64,000 bases of DNA from Candidatus Accumulibacter aalborgensis (GCF_900089955.1 NZ_FLQX01000135.1:1-64000); one strand, 5' to 3'. Positions 1 through 8,585 are shown, numbered from the stretch's first letter. Made by a program: numbers and translations. Notes: a model not told the origin generated them from the sequence alone.

Positions 1-57
1 CCGGGCTCGTCCAACAAACGGATCAGATCGTGGCTTCGCACGATCTATCCTTATTCG

Positions 58-453
58 TTAGACCGCATTCAAAGCCACAGCGCGGTCTGGAAACGCTTTC
101 AGAAGCTTCTTGTCCATGGTCACCAGTCTAGTGCCCAGCTTTAGCGCCAGCGCAATGAATTCGCAGTCGTACGCAGAGCAATCGCTGTCGCGGACCAATT
201 CGAGGACGCTTCTGGAATCAAGCTCGTGCTCACAGCCGGCAAGCAAGCCTTCTGCTTCCACTTGCAGCGCAGCAGCCTGCTCGAAACTCAGGTTGTTGCC
301 TCGCATGTACCCCGCCAGAATGTTGCGAAACTCGCTGCGCCACAACACAGGGACTGCCCACTCCGGGTCACTTTCAAGCAGGGCCTCGGCGGCAAGCGTG
401 TAGTCACCAGGCAAGTACAAGTAGGCCACCACGTTTGAGTCCACAACAATCAT
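58..453 (-). CDS. vapC: PIN-domain toxin (VapC-type ribonuclease)
   Basis: 131-aa PIN-domain protein, the usual length for VapC toxins, which are Mg-dependent endoribonucleases. The acidic residues expected of a PIN active site are visible: D5 in the N-terminal VVDSN motif, E41 in RSEF, D96 and E98 in YDCEF, and D114 in VTMD. The start ATG overlaps the stop of the upstream antitoxin gene by four bases (ATGA), so the two are translationally coupled. Toxin function is inferred from family and context; nothing suggests it is broken. Confidence 0.9.
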   Translation of the reverse strand: MIVVDSNVVAYLYLPGDYTLAAEALLESDPEWAVPVLWRSEFRNILAGYMRGNNLSFEQAAALQVEAEGLLAGCEHELDSRSVLELVRDSDCSAYDCEFIALALKLGTRLVTMDKKLLKAFPDRAVALNAV

Positions 454-695
454 GCTCGCCCTTCACGCTTCATGGCGTCAATCTCACCAGCCGGGAACTT
501 CGTAGGTTCCAGCGCAGCCCGCAACTCGCGAGCGCGAGCCAAGCGCTCGGCTGGCGTAACCCCGGTTGGCGCCAACACGGCTTCGAGGCACACAATCGCC
601 TCGCTGTTCATACTCCGCCTGTGCAGCGCCGCAGAAGCCTTCAACCGCTCGTACACGGAGTCAGGAATGTTCTTCAACGTCAGGGTCGTGGGCAT
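450..695 (-). CDS. FitA/VapB-like ribbon-helix-helix antitoxin
   Basis: 81-aa protein whose N-terminus (TLTLKNIPDSVYERLKASA, then HRRSMNSEAI) has the form of an Arc/FitA ribbon-helix-helix DNA-binding domain. The C-terminal part (EPTKFPAGEIDAMKREGR) would be the toxin-binding tail. It lies directly upstream of the PIN toxin with ATGA overlap. Proteins of this kind neutralise the toxin and repress their own operon. The operator should lie just above 695 but was not identified. Confidence 0.85.
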   Translation of the reverse strand: MPTTLTLKNIPDSVYERLKASAALHRRSMNSEAIVCLEAVLAPTGVTPAERLARARELRAALEPTKFPAGEIDAMKREGRA

Positions 696-898
696 CGGTC
701 ATCGCCCCCAAAAGGCAACCATTATGGTTCCCGCACCCGTGATCGTCAACCTACTCTGACGCTGCCCCTTGGATTGTCACGGCTTGCGCAGGCGGAGCTC
801 TGGCGGCTGCTCTGGCGCAGCTCGAATGCAAGGGTCGCTGCCGAAAATGTTCGCTTCGGCTCTCTTGCAGAACATACCTAACTCGGTATACTTTGCCC

Positions 899-1276
899 AT
901 GAACATCCCTCCTCGAACCGAGCGTCCGTTGCACTGGGTCGGCTCGGCCAAGCGCAATCTGCTGGATTTCCCCGAGGAGGTGGTTGATGAGTTCGGTTAC
1001 GCGCTAGGGGTGGTGCAAATGGGTGGCCAACCCCCAACAGCGAAGCACTGGAAGGGTGAAGGGACCGGCGTCTTCGAATTGGTGGAGGATTTTCTTGGGG
1101 ACACCTATCGGGTCGCATATACGGTGCGATTCGCCAAGGCGGTCTATGTTCTTCACTGCTTCCAGAAGAAATCGCCATCCGGCATCCGCACCGCCAAGGC
1201 CGACATCGACCGCATCCGTGAACGATTGAAGACGGCGCGCAACGACTACGAGGTACGATATGGCAAGGAAAACTGA
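899..1276 (+). CDS. HigB/RelE-superfamily toxin (phage Gp49-like)
   Basis: About 125 aa, resembling Gp49-like HigB toxins, which are ribosome-dependent mRNA interferases of the RelE fold. Typical features are the N-terminal KRNLLDFPEEV helix, the GTGVFELVEDF and YRVAYTVRF strands and the HCFQKKSPSGIRT basic stretch before the last helix. I prefer ATG 899; a TTG six bases upstream is possible. A -10-like TATACT lies at about 887-892. The antitoxin gene follows with a 17-bp overlap, the toxin-first order typical of higBA. Its first 75 bp recur in decayed form at about 2026-2100. Confidence 0.85.
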   Translation: MNIPPRTERPLHWVGSAKRNLLDFPEEVVDEFGYALGVVQMGGQPPTAKHWKGEGTGVFELVEDFLGDTYRVAYTVRFAKAVYVLHCFQKKSPSGIRTAKADIDRIRERLKTARNDYEVRYGKEN

Positions 1277-1595
1277 AACGGTAGAAGGCGGTACGGGCGA
1301 CGTGTTCCGGGACTTGGGATTTGCAGACGCGGGAGAACGGAAACTTCGTGTTCAGCTCGCCATGCGCCTCAACGACCTTATCAAGGATCGGAAGCTGACA
1401 CAGACTATGGTGGCCGAAATCTTCGGCATCCCCCAGCCCCATGTTTCCGAGCTACACAACTTCAAGCTGAGTCGTTTTTCGTCGGAGCGCCTGCTACACT
1501 TCATTACTCTACTCGACAAGGACGTGGAAATCGTCATTCGTCCCAAGGCGGCAAATCACACGACAGGTCTGGTTTCCGTGCTGGTTGCTGCCTGA
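1260..1595 (+). CDS. HigA-like XRE-family antitoxin
   Basis: 111-aa helix-turn-helix protein. The segment LNDLIKDRKLTQTMVAEIFG followed by QPHVSELHNFKLSRFSSERL is a clear Cro/XRE HTH, and the DKDVEIVIRPK tail is typical of the HigA2-type antitoxins paired with Gp49-like toxins. It starts inside the 3' end of the toxin gene. Expected roles are toxin neutralisation and operon autorepression. The last 15 or so residues may be a variable tail. Confidence 0.87.
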   Translation: MARKTETVEGGTGDVFRDLGFADAGERKLRVQLAMRLNDLIKDRKLTQTMVAEIFGIPQPHVSELHNFKLSRFSSERLLHFITLLDKDVEIVIRPKAANHTTGLVSVLVAA

Positions 1596-1687
1596 ATGGC
1601 GAGAGGCAAATACCTTCCGTCTGCCCATGAGATAGGTGAAGGTGAATTGGAAGGCAAGATAGTCGGCAGCGTTCGGCCAAGGGAAGT

Positions 1688-1937
1688 AAGGGGTCCGACC
1701 GTCTGAGACGGCCTTGATCATCGTTTCGGCCACCTACCGCGGAGCGCCGCACCCCAGTCCGGAGTGGTCCATCCGCGGTACGCAATGCCGAGATCGCCGG
1801 CGAGGAGTGCCGCACTGGGGTGCGGCGCGTCCAGCGTAGTTCCACCCGAGGGCGCGCGTGCTCTCGCCATATCGCCGGAGCAGTGCCGCGAGCGTGGGCG
1901 CGGCCGGAATGATGATCAAGGCCGTCTGACCCCTTTT
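1688..1937 (+). repeat. MITE-like palindromic element
   Basis: A 17-bp perfect inverted repeat (1706-1722 with 1911-1927) is flanked by imperfect GGGGTC/GACCCC ends (about 1690-1696 and 1927-1933). It encloses a second perfect 15-bp inverted repeat (1744-1758 with 1814-1828). No coding sequence is convincing inside. Length of about 250 bp, nested symmetry and a gene-free interior resemble a non-autonomous transposable element. The boundaries and any target-site duplication are not established. Confidence 0.55.
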
Positions 1938-1971
1938 TTACTTTTTATGCTTTTTATGTTTTTTTTATGAA

Positions 1972-2101
1972 AACGTTCGCTTTGGCTCTCTTGCAGAATG
2001 GACCGAAGCCGATATACTTTGCCCATGAGCATCACTTCTCGAACCGATCGTCTGTCGCATTGGGTCGGCGCGGCCAAGCGCAATCTGTTGGATTTCCCCA
2101 T
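1972..2101 (+). pseudogene. Decayed copy of the higB-like promoter and 5' end
   Basis: This segment closely parallels about 848-972: the same upstream stretch, the same TATACTTTGCCCATGA box, and the same first codons through the KRNLLDFP coding stretch. After 2100 the similarity stops abruptly and no open frame continues. It is a truncated second copy of the toxin gene start, left by duplication followed by deletion. It sits just right of the palindromic element and left of short direct repeats. Confidence 0.75.
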
Positions 2102-2128
2102 GGCGCGTAAGAGGTTGTTGGAATGTTA

Positions 2129-2179
2129 GAACTGACCCCGCCAGCTGACTGAACTGACCCCGCCAGCTGACCCCGCCAG
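2129..2179 (+). repeat. Short tandem direct repeats
   Basis: An exact 20-bp repeat occurs at 2129-2148 and 2151-2170, with a third partial copy (CTGACCCCGCCAG) ending at 2179. It lies exactly where the decayed toxin copy ends. It may be a recombination scar or the end of a lost mobile element. From 2180 to 2376 I see no other structure apart from the leader of the methyltransferase gene. Confidence 0.6.
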
Positions 2180-2376
2180 TGCTGCAACCGGGGGGAGAAA
2201 CAAGAGAGACAGAACAAAGCACGCCAAGGGCAAAACCGGGGCAGCGCTGTCGAGATGCTGGTCAAACTGTAGTGCAGCTAAAATTCGGTGCAGTTTTGTC
2301 TTTGCTCAGGCGGCCACTTTAATTTGTCAACTTGCGCCATAGCATAAATACGGACAACAAATAAGGACTATAAGCA

Positions 2377-3399
2377 ATGTACTTAAAGCAACCCGTCATA
2401 GACATTCCTGCCCAAAAACTCCGCGCGCCACGCAATAGGACTCTAACCATTGCAGCCGAGGAGACTCTAAGCCTCATTGCTAAAACGATTACCCTTGAAA
2501 CCAATGTCAAACCTGAAGACATCCACGGAAGCGTGATTCATCAGGACATCTTCGAATGCATTAGGTATCTACCCGATGCATTCATTGATCTTCTAGTTAT
2601 TGACCCACCCTACAACCTCAACAAAACATTTTCTGAAACGAAGTTCTCTAAAACAACCTCAGCTAATTACGAGCAGTGGCTTGACAGCTGGATGCAGAAG
2701 CTGATTCGATGCTTGAAGCCTAACGCATCGATATACGTTTGCTGTGATTGGCAATCATCTAGCTCGGTTCAGTCTGTATTGCATCGTCATTTTATTGTAC
2801 GTAACCGCATAACATGGGAACGCGAGAAAGGGAGGGGGGCTACTACTAACTGGAAGAACTGCTCTGAGGACATTTGGTTTTGTACAATGTCCAGAGACTA
2901 TTTTTTTGATGTTGAAGCCGTCAAGGTTAAGAAGAGAGTTATAGCTCCCTACCGAGACAAATCTGGAGCCCCAAAAGACTGGGAAGAAACAGACGCAGGA
3001 AACTTCCGTCTGACTCATCCATCTAATCTTTGGACAGATATATCAATTCCATTCTGGTCTATGCCGGAGAATACAGACCACCCAACGCAAAAACCTGAGA
3101 AGCTTATCGCAAAACTCATACTGGCCAGCTCTAAAAAAGGAGCCTTCGTCTTTGATCCGTTCCTAGGCTCGGGTACCACGTGCGTTACAGCAAAGAAGCT
3201 AGGACGGAAATTTTGTGGGGTCGAAGTAGAATCAGAATACTGCCAAATGGCTATTAAACGGCTCGCCCAAGCTGACCACGACACGACCATTCAAGGCTAT
3301 CATGATGGCTATTTCTGGGAAAGAAATTCGCTTAGCGAACAGAAATCTACCAAGCTGCGAATTGCCCCTACAAGCATGCTAGGCCTTTTCGATGAGTGA
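2377..3399 (+). CDS. Beta-class DNA methyltransferase (N6-adenine or N4-cytosine)
   Basis: 340-aa site-specific DNA methyltransferase. Catalytic motif IV DPPY (residues 76-79) precedes the AdoMet-binding motif I FDPFLGSGTT (259-268), the beta-class order; HPTQKP (235-240) is the usual motif upstream of motif I. DPPY favours adenine-N6 methylation but does not exclude cytosine-N4. Base composition is much richer in A+T than the surrounding chromosome, indicating transfer. The stop overlaps the start of the next gene by 8 bp, so it is probably the modification half of a type II restriction-modification operon. Recognition sequence unknown. Confidence 0.9.
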   Translation: MYLKQPVIDIPAQKLRAPRNRTLTIAAEETLSLIAKTITLETNVKPEDIHGSVIHQDIFECIRYLPDAFIDLLVIDPPYNLNKTFSETKFSKTTSANYEQWLDSWMQKLIRCLKPNASIYVCCDWQSSSSVQSVLHRHFIVRNRITWEREKGRGATTNWKNCSEDIWFCTMSRDYFFDVEAVKVKKRVIAPYRDKSGAPKDWEETDAGNFRLTHPSNLWTDISIPFWSMPENTDHPTQKPEKLIAKLILASSKKGAFVFDPFLGSGTTCVTAKKLGRKFCGVEVESEYCQMAIKRLAQADHDTTIQGYHDGYFWERNSLSEQKSTKLRIAPTSMLGLFDE

Positions 3400-4549
3400 G
3401 TTTCTAAAGGCACTGATCGTTTCTATCTCGACCCATCATGGCATCAACGACAAGAGCAAGCTAACACACTTAATTGCGGATAAGTTTTCGCTGACACAAG
3501 ACCGCGCAGTCTATTACTGTGCAGATTTTGCTATCAGGTTTAGTTCATCCAAGAATGAGAGCTTCAGCAATACTGTTCTTTCCCTTTCAAATCTCCAAAA
3601 AGTCGATGATAGGCCATTTATAGCATGCCTTGTCACTCCACAGAAAAACTACCTGCATCTGGCTAATTCAACTTTTCTAAAAAAAATAAGTCACAGTTCA
3701 CAAGAGTTACGCGAGAACAACATACGAGGGAGCATAAATGGCTCAGACATAATGAGAGAGTTTGAAGGAATCAGGAATTTTCCTGATAATTTCGAGCGAT
3801 TGTTTAATATCCATCATGGATTAGGTTTTGAAGGCAATCTTGTTCGCTTGGTTGAGGCAACTAATGATATTAGTCCGACAGGTAGGAAATATCTCGTTAC
3901 CGAGGCTGCGCGACTAACGATTATGGACGCCCCTGAGCGATCGGTAAAGTTTGTCGCCTCACCAGACGCAGCCGAACTAAAGCGGGAGCTTGATGAGAAG
4001 GTCCGCTGCTTTAGAAACGAAATCCTTCTTGCGGCACTTATTGAAAATGTAAATGTGCGAGGAAGAATTATAGAATATCTAATCGCCGGCGAGGATGAGC
4101 GTTTACAACAGGAACTAATTGCAGCATTAAGGGATGGGAGGAATAGCTTGCCGCAGTTCAAAACGGAAAACAGCCTTGGCGACTACACGCGAATCTTTGA
4201 TGAATATCATACGGAGACAGATGTTAAGACCAAGATAATGATATTGAACTCAAACCCAAAGGCTTATAACCTAGACAAGATGCTAGAATTTCTGGCGACA
4301 GAAAATTCCATTTTCATGTTTTATTTCGTTGGTGTTGACCCTGATAAAATTGCCAATACGGTACTTGTCTCAATGTTTCAGACCAAGCTCCTCAGATCTA
4401 CCATCCTACTGAAACATTGGGCTGGCAGAAATTCTAGGGGCGTGTCGCAGTTTGAGGGGAAGACTATCGGACGCCTTATAGCAAATCCTGAGTCCGATAT
4501 AGAGAAGCAAGCCGCCAGAGAATTCCTCGATAAGGTTGTAAACATCTAA
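3392..4549 (+). CDS. Probable cognate restriction endonuclease (unrecognised family)
   Basis: 385 aa, overlapping the methyltransferase gene and sharing its low GC. I do not recognise a named family. A conserved-looking stretch runs from about residue 95 to 175: NNIRGSINGSDI, then GIRNFPDNFERLFNIHHGL and GNLVRLVEATNDI. No canonical PD-(D/E)XK or HNH motif can be pointed to with confidence, although SDI...EGIRN and LVEATN could be part of a nuclease core. Coupling to a methyltransferase makes a type II endonuclease the leading explanation; a specificity or control function is the alternative. Confidence 0.55.
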   Translation: MSEFLKALIVSISTHHGINDKSKLTHLIADKFSLTQDRAVYYCADFAIRFSSSKNESFSNTVLSLSNLQKVDDRPFIACLVTPQKNYLHLANSTFLKKISHSSQELRENNIRGSINGSDIMREFEGIRNFPDNFERLFNIHHGLGFEGNLVRLVEATNDISPTGRKYLVTEAARLTIMDAPERSVKFVASPDAAELKRELDEKVRCFRNEILLAALIENVNVRGRIIEYLIAGEDERLQQELIAALRDGRNSLPQFKTENSLGDYTRIFDEYHTETDVKTKIMILNSNPKAYNLDKMLEFLATENSIFMFYFVGVDPDKIANTVLVSMFQTKLLRSTILLKHWAGRNSRGVSQFEGKTIGRLIANPESDIEKQAAREFLDKVVNI

Positions 4550-4753
4550 ATGTCAGACGCTGTTACCACAAAATATTGCATCAAGTGTAGACAAACAAAA
4601 GCAGCACACGACTTTCACAAGCTAACTAAGAGCAAAGATGGCCTACAGGGCTACTGCAAGGAATGCAACACTGCAGCGGCTATGGGTTATTTTGATAAGG
4701 AAAAAACAGCCCGAAGGCTGGCGCGGCAGAAGAAACGCGCCGACAATGACTAA
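4550..4753 (+). CDS. Small zinc-binding (CxxC...CxxC) protein in the RM operon
   Basis: 67 aa. Its ATG directly abuts the upstream TAA, so it belongs to the same operon. Two CxxC pairs (CIKCRQTK and YCKECN) about 25 residues apart are followed by a basic tail (KTARRLARQKKR). Similar knuckles occur at the N-terminus of phage endonuclease VII/HNH-like proteins, but no HNH catalytic core is present. It could be a DNA-binding control protein, an accessory subunit, or the remnant of a longer nuclease. Confidence 0.65.
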   Translation: MSDAVTTKYCIKCRQTKAAHDFHKLTKSKDGLQGYCKECNTAAAMGYFDKEKTARRLARQKKRADND

Positions 4754-4990
4754 CAATCGAATGGCTGATAAGCGCTCTGGGATAAGTTCTTTGATATTCC
4801 GAGGCGGCCTTTCCTCATGGATTAACTGTTGGAATGCCGGAAGACTTTTCACAACCGCTCATGAGTATTCCTGAAGGGGAAAAAGGCATGCCTAAGGCAT
4901 CGCGTAGCGCCATGAGGGTCTGACGGCTTTTGTTCTTTTTTTCGCTTTTTTCGATGTCGTTTCATAGCTCCGCACACTCAGGAGAAGCCA

Positions 4991-5218
4991 ATGTCACCCA
5001 CCTTGGAAACGCTGCAAGCTGAGGTGCTGCGTCTATCACTGGCCGACAGGGCGCGGCTCCTTGATAGGCTTATTGCCAGTCTGGACGTCGACTGCGAAGC
5101 CGAAGCCGCCTGGGATGCTCTTGCTGACGAGCGCGAACAGGAACTTGAGACGGGCGCGGTACAGCCGGTGCCCCTCGATGTGGCCATCGCCAGGCTGGAG
5201 GCACGATTCCCCGGATGA
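4991..5218 (+). CDS. Addiction-module antitoxin (RelB/ParD-like)
   Basis: 75 aa of the short 'addiction module component' type: LETLQAEVLRLSLADRARLLDRLIASLD, then an acidic Trp-containing helix (AAWDALADERE). AGGAGA lies 6 bases upstream of ATG 4991. The stop overlaps the next start (ATGA at 5215-5218). It is expected to bind and neutralise the downstream ParE/RelE-fold toxin. Confidence 0.85.
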   Translation: MSPTLETLQAEVLRLSLADRARLLDRLIASLDVDCEAEAAWDALADEREQELETGAVQPVPLDVAIARLEARFPG

Positions 5219-5508
5219 AAGTCACGCTGCACCCTGGCGCTGAGCAAGACATCCGGGAGGCTGCCGCCTTCTACGAGCGCGAAGGCTCAGCCGTTTTGGC
5301 GGCACGATTCGTGGCCGAGTTCAAGCGGCTGTCGAGCCTTCTCGTCGAGCACCCGGAGATCGGATCGCCAAGAACCAGAGATCGGCGAGGCTTCGCCATG
5401 AGCATCTTTCCGTACACCGTGATCTATCGCGCTGGTGCGGACGAGATCCGGGTTCTGGTCGTCAAACATGACAGCAAACGCCCGGGCTATGGCCGCACAC
5501 GGGTTTAG
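5215..5508 (+). CDS. ParE/RelE-family toxin
   Basis: 97-aa RelE/ParE-fold toxin. Recognisable parts are the N-terminal VTLHPGAEQDIREAAAFYE helix pair, then HPEIGSPRTRDRRGFAM, and the C-terminal IFPYTVIYRAGADEIRVLVVKHDSKRPGYG strands. Family members poison gyrase (ParE) or cleave mRNA (RelE); the sequence alone does not decide. Translationally coupled to the antitoxin upstream. It is the third intact addiction pair within 5.5 kb. Confidence 0.87.
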   Translation: MKVTLHPGAEQDIREAAAFYEREGSAVLAARFVAEFKRLSSLLVEHPEIGSPRTRDRRGFAMSIFPYTVIYRAGADEIRVLVVKHDSKRPGYGRTRV

Positions 5509-5543
5509 CCAGCCAAGGTCCATAGCGACGCCTGACCCGACGC

Positions 5544-7340
5544 TCAGTGCCAGCCACCCGCACCGGTTTGCTCGCGCGCCTCGCGATCGCGCAGCAGGTT
5601 CTCTTTGAGTTCTTCGTGGCCGCTCTTGGCGATGGCCACGGTTTTCGCCTCGTCGCGAAAATGCGGCAACAGCGCGTTGAGCGTCACCAGGTTATGCCGC
5701 CGGAAAGCATCGGCGATCTGACGCGCTTCATACGGTTCAACACCGAGTAGAGTCAGTGCCGTACGGGCGGTCTTCAGCGACGACTCGAAGGTCTCGCGCT
5801 CGATCGCCGTCACGCCGCGATCGGCCAGTTCGAGCCAGTGGCGCACATTGCGCGCCCGCGCCACGATGGCCAGGCCCGGAAAGCTCTCCCTGGCCAGATC
5901 GACCAGCGCCAGACTTTCAGCGACGTCGTCGATCGCCACCACCAGCAGCTTCGCCTTGGCAGCACCCGCCGCGGTCAGCAGATCGAGCCGCGTCGCGTCG
6001 CCATAAAACACCTGATAGCCGAACCTGCGCAGCGTGTCGATCTGGTCGGGATCGTGATCGAGCACGGTGATGTGGATGCCTTGCGCCAGCAGCATGCGGC
6101 CGACGATCTGACCGTAACGCCCCATGCCAGCGATGATCACCGTTGCCGTGTCGTCGTCGATCGCATCCGCTTCGCGCTGGCTGCCCGCGCGCTGCGCCGT
6201 CAGGCGATCGAAGGCGATCAGGAGCAGCGGCGTGGCGGCCATCGACAGCGCCACGGCAGCCGTCAACAGGCCTTCCCAATCGCGCGGCAAGACCTGCGCC
6301 TCGCGCGCGACACCGAAGACCACGAAAGCAAATTCGCCGGCTTGCGCGAGCAGCGCGGCGAACAGCCAGCGCTCGGAGCGGGGAACGTCCAGGCGCGGGG
6401 CGATCAGCGCCAGCATCGTCCCCTTGACCGCGAGCAGACCCACCACCAGTACCGTGAGCAGGCCGGGATGTGCGATCACCTGGCCAAAGTCGATCGACAT
6501 GCCGACGGCAATGAAGAACAGTCCGAGCAGCAAGCCCTTGAACGGCGCGATGTCGCTTTCCAGTGCGTGCCGGTATTCCGAGCTGGCCAGCAGCACGCCG
6601 GCGATGAAGGCGCCGAGCGCCATCGACAAACCCGCCGCGGCCATCAACTGCGCGATACCGATCACCAGCAGCAAGGCAAACGCGGTGAAGATCTCGCGCA
6701 CGTCGGCCTTGGCGATCAACCGCATCAGTGGCCGCGTGAGAAAGCGGCCGATGATCACCACGCCGGCGATCGCGGCCAGCGCTTTCGCCGCCCCTAGCCA
6801 GCCGGCACCGCCTTCACCACCCGCTGTACCGAGAAAAGGGACCAGCGCGATGAGTGGAATCGCGGCGATGTCCTGAAACAGCAGCACGGCAAAACTGCTG
6901 CGGCCGACCGGAGCCGCCATCAGGTTGCGCTCGTTCATCGTCTGCACAGCGATCGCCGTCGATGAGAGCGCCAGTGCCAGTCCCGCAGCGAGCGCGGCCT
7001 GCCAGGGCAGACCCAAGGCGACCAGAGTAAGTGCCAGCGCTGACCCACAGGCGGCCATCTGCAGGCTACCGCCGCCAAACACCGCGCGGCGCATTTCGAT
7101 CAGGCGTTTGAGTTCGAGTTCAAGCCCGATCAGAAACAACATCAGGACGACACCGAACTCGGCGAAGTGCAGCGTCGACTCCACTTCGCCGACCAGCTTC
7201 AGGCCCCAGGGGCCGATCAGCCAGCCGGCAATCAGGTAGCCGAGGACCGAACCGAGACCGCCGCGTTTGGCGATCGGCACGCAGACCACGGCCGCGCCGA
7301 GGTACACGAGTGCATCGCGCAACACCGCTGGCTCAGCCAC
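5544..7340 (-). CDS. kefC: KefB/KefC-type monovalent cation:proton antiporter
   Basis: 598-aa CPA2 antiporter. About 12 hydrophobic segments in the first 380 residues form the Na/H-exchanger domain (GYLIAGWLIGPWGL, LFLIGLELE and GAFIAGVLLASS are characteristic). A cytoplasmic TrkA-N/RCK nucleotide-binding domain follows (VIIAGMGRYGQIVGRML, then VLDHDPDQID). KefC proteins export K+ in a glutathione-adduct-gated manner to acidify the cytoplasm during electrophile stress. I chose GTG 7340 because it overlaps the kefF stop by 8 bp, the classical kefF-kefC arrangement; an open frame extends to 7376. Confidence 0.9.
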   Translation of the reverse strand: MAEPAVLRDALVYLGAAVVCVPIAKRGGLGSVLGYLIAGWLIGPWGLKLVGEVESTLHFAEFGVVLMLFLIGLELELKRLIEMRRAVFGGGSLQMAACGSALALTLVALGLPWQAALAAGLALALSSTAIAVQTMNERNLMAAPVGRSSFAVLLFQDIAAIPLIALVPFLGTAGGEGGAGWLGAAKALAAIAGVVIIGRFLTRPLMRLIAKADVREIFTAFALLLVIGIAQLMAAAGLSMALGAFIAGVLLASSEYRHALESDIAPFKGLLLGLFFIAVGMSIDFGQVIAHPGLLTVLVVGLLAVKGTMLALIAPRLDVPRSERWLFAALLAQAGEFAFVVFGVAREAQVLPRDWEGLLTAAVALSMAATPLLLIAFDRLTAQRAGSQREADAIDDDTATVIIAGMGRYGQIVGRMLLAQGIHITVLDHDPDQIDTLRRFGYQVFYGDATRLDLLTAAGAAKAKLLVVAIDDVAESLALVDLARESFPGLAIVARARNVRHWLELADRGVTAIERETFESSLKTARTALTLLGVEPYEARQIADAFRRHNLVTLNALLPHFRDEAKTVAIAKSGHEELKENLLRDREAREQTGAGGWH

Positions 7341-7872
7341 GATGCTCCCCACCAGCAAACGGCAGCAAACGCTCACGATAGCGCGCGGCGTGCTGGCGCA
7401 GCGCAGCTTCTTCGATCAGATGGGCGCCATGCACGACCTGCGGCGGTAACCAGTGCATGCCGCAGTAGCGGGCGGTCATTTCCATCACCGGAACAAAGGC
7501 CTCGAAGCCATATCCCTGGCTTCCCTCCGGCGCGTAATCTGCCGACGGCGCGCCGGTAGTGGTGACCCACAGACACGACTTGCCGACCAGCGCGGTGCCC
7601 CCTTCGCCGTAGGCCCAGCCCTCGGCGAGCACGGTGTCGAACCAGAGCTTCTGCAACGCCGGTGCCGAATACCACATGATCGGATGCTGCCAGACGATCA
7701 GTTCCGACTCGACCAACAGCTTGCGTTCAGCGGCGATATCGATCCCGAAATCAGGATACGTGTCGTAAAGCGAGCGCACGGTCAGCGACGGCAGCTCGCG
7801 TACTGCATCGAGCAGCACACGATTGGCGCGCGATCGCGCTGGATGCGGATGGGCGTAAAACAGAGCGATCAC
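7333..7872 (-). CDS. kefF: KefF-like quinone oxidoreductase, antiporter ancillary protein
   Basis: 179-aa flavodoxin-fold NAD(P)H:quinone oxidoreductase of the KefF/MdaB type. Visible motifs are the N-terminal AHPHPARSRAN, the WQHPIMWYSAPALQKLWFD segment that closes over FMN, and GKSCLWVTTTGAPSADY. KefF is required for full KefC activity and reduces quinones. Overlap with the antiporter start supports co-translation. Confidence 0.9.
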   Translation of the reverse strand: MIALFYAHPHPARSRANRVLLDAVRELPSLTVRSLYDTYPDFGIDIAAERKLLVESELIVWQHPIMWYSAPALQKLWFDTVLAEGWAYGEGGTALVGKSCLWVTTTGAPSADYAPEGSQGYGFEAFVPVMEMTARYCGMHWLPPQVVHGAHLIEEAALRQHAARYRERLLPFAGGEHRG

Positions 7873-7888
7873 GGATCACCGGCTCGTG

Positions 7889-8470
7889 CTAGCGACCATC
7901 GTTGCCAGCCGCAGCCTTGCGTGCTTCGAGCTCGAGGTGGCAAGGCGCCAACAGCAGATGCGCCAGATGTTCCGGATCGTTCGAACGCAGGTGTTCGGCA
8001 AATTCCGCCAGCCGAGGATCGTCGGCATCGGCGAGGGCGCCGATCAGCGCCCTCGCCGCTTCGCGCGGGTTTGGCCCGCCGGCCTGATAGCCTGGCCAAT
8101 CCTTGTAGTGTGACAATAGTTGTTCACGATGGTCCTGATAGAGCGAGCAATTGCGGGTGAAATCGAGCTCGGCCTGCCTGGCCTCGATCTCCGCGTCGAT
8201 CTGGGCATCGGACTTCTGGTAATGAGTCTTCTCGGCTTCACGCCAATGTGGCTTGTCGCCGTGCGTTTCGCGCAAGGTCGCGAAGGTGTTCTTGAGCGCG
8301 ACCTGTGAATGGGTACCGGCATCCCGGAAAACATGAACGAGGTCTTTGCCATGGCCCTCTGTGCCGACATAGCGCATTCCCGCCGTGACCTGGCGTGGAT
8401 TGAAACCGAACTGGCGTGCACACGCCGCGCGGAGGGTGTCGAAGAGTTCATTGATTTTCGCAGGGCTCAC
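7889..8470 (-). CDS. Hypothetical protein
   Basis: 193 aa, family not recognised. It is hydrophilic and helical in appearance, with no signal peptide or membrane segment and several His/Tyr/Asp-rich stretches (KPHWREAEKTHYQKSD, YQDHREQLLSHYKDWPGYQ). The segment AEHLRSNDPEHLAHL near the C-terminus is copied, almost identically, into a 32-residue chimeric ORF at 62973-63071. Downstream of a phn gene remnant on the same strand and upstream of kefF. Confidence 0.6.
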   Translation of the reverse strand: MSPAKINELFDTLRAACARQFGFNPRQVTAGMRYVGTEGHGKDLVHVFRDAGTHSQVALKNTFATLRETHGDKPHWREAEKTHYQKSDAQIDAEIEARQAELDFTRNCSLYQDHREQLLSHYKDWPGYQAGGPNPREAARALIGALADADDPRLAEFAEHLRSNDPEHLAHLLLAPCHLELEARKAAAGNDGR

Positions 8471-8585
8471 GGGTCAATCCTTTCGTTCAGGCATGGGCGC
8501 CACGATGGCAAGGAGAGATTGCATAACGATGGCAGCGATGATCTGCGCGAATTTGAGGATCGCGTGGGTCACGTGTGTGACTATG

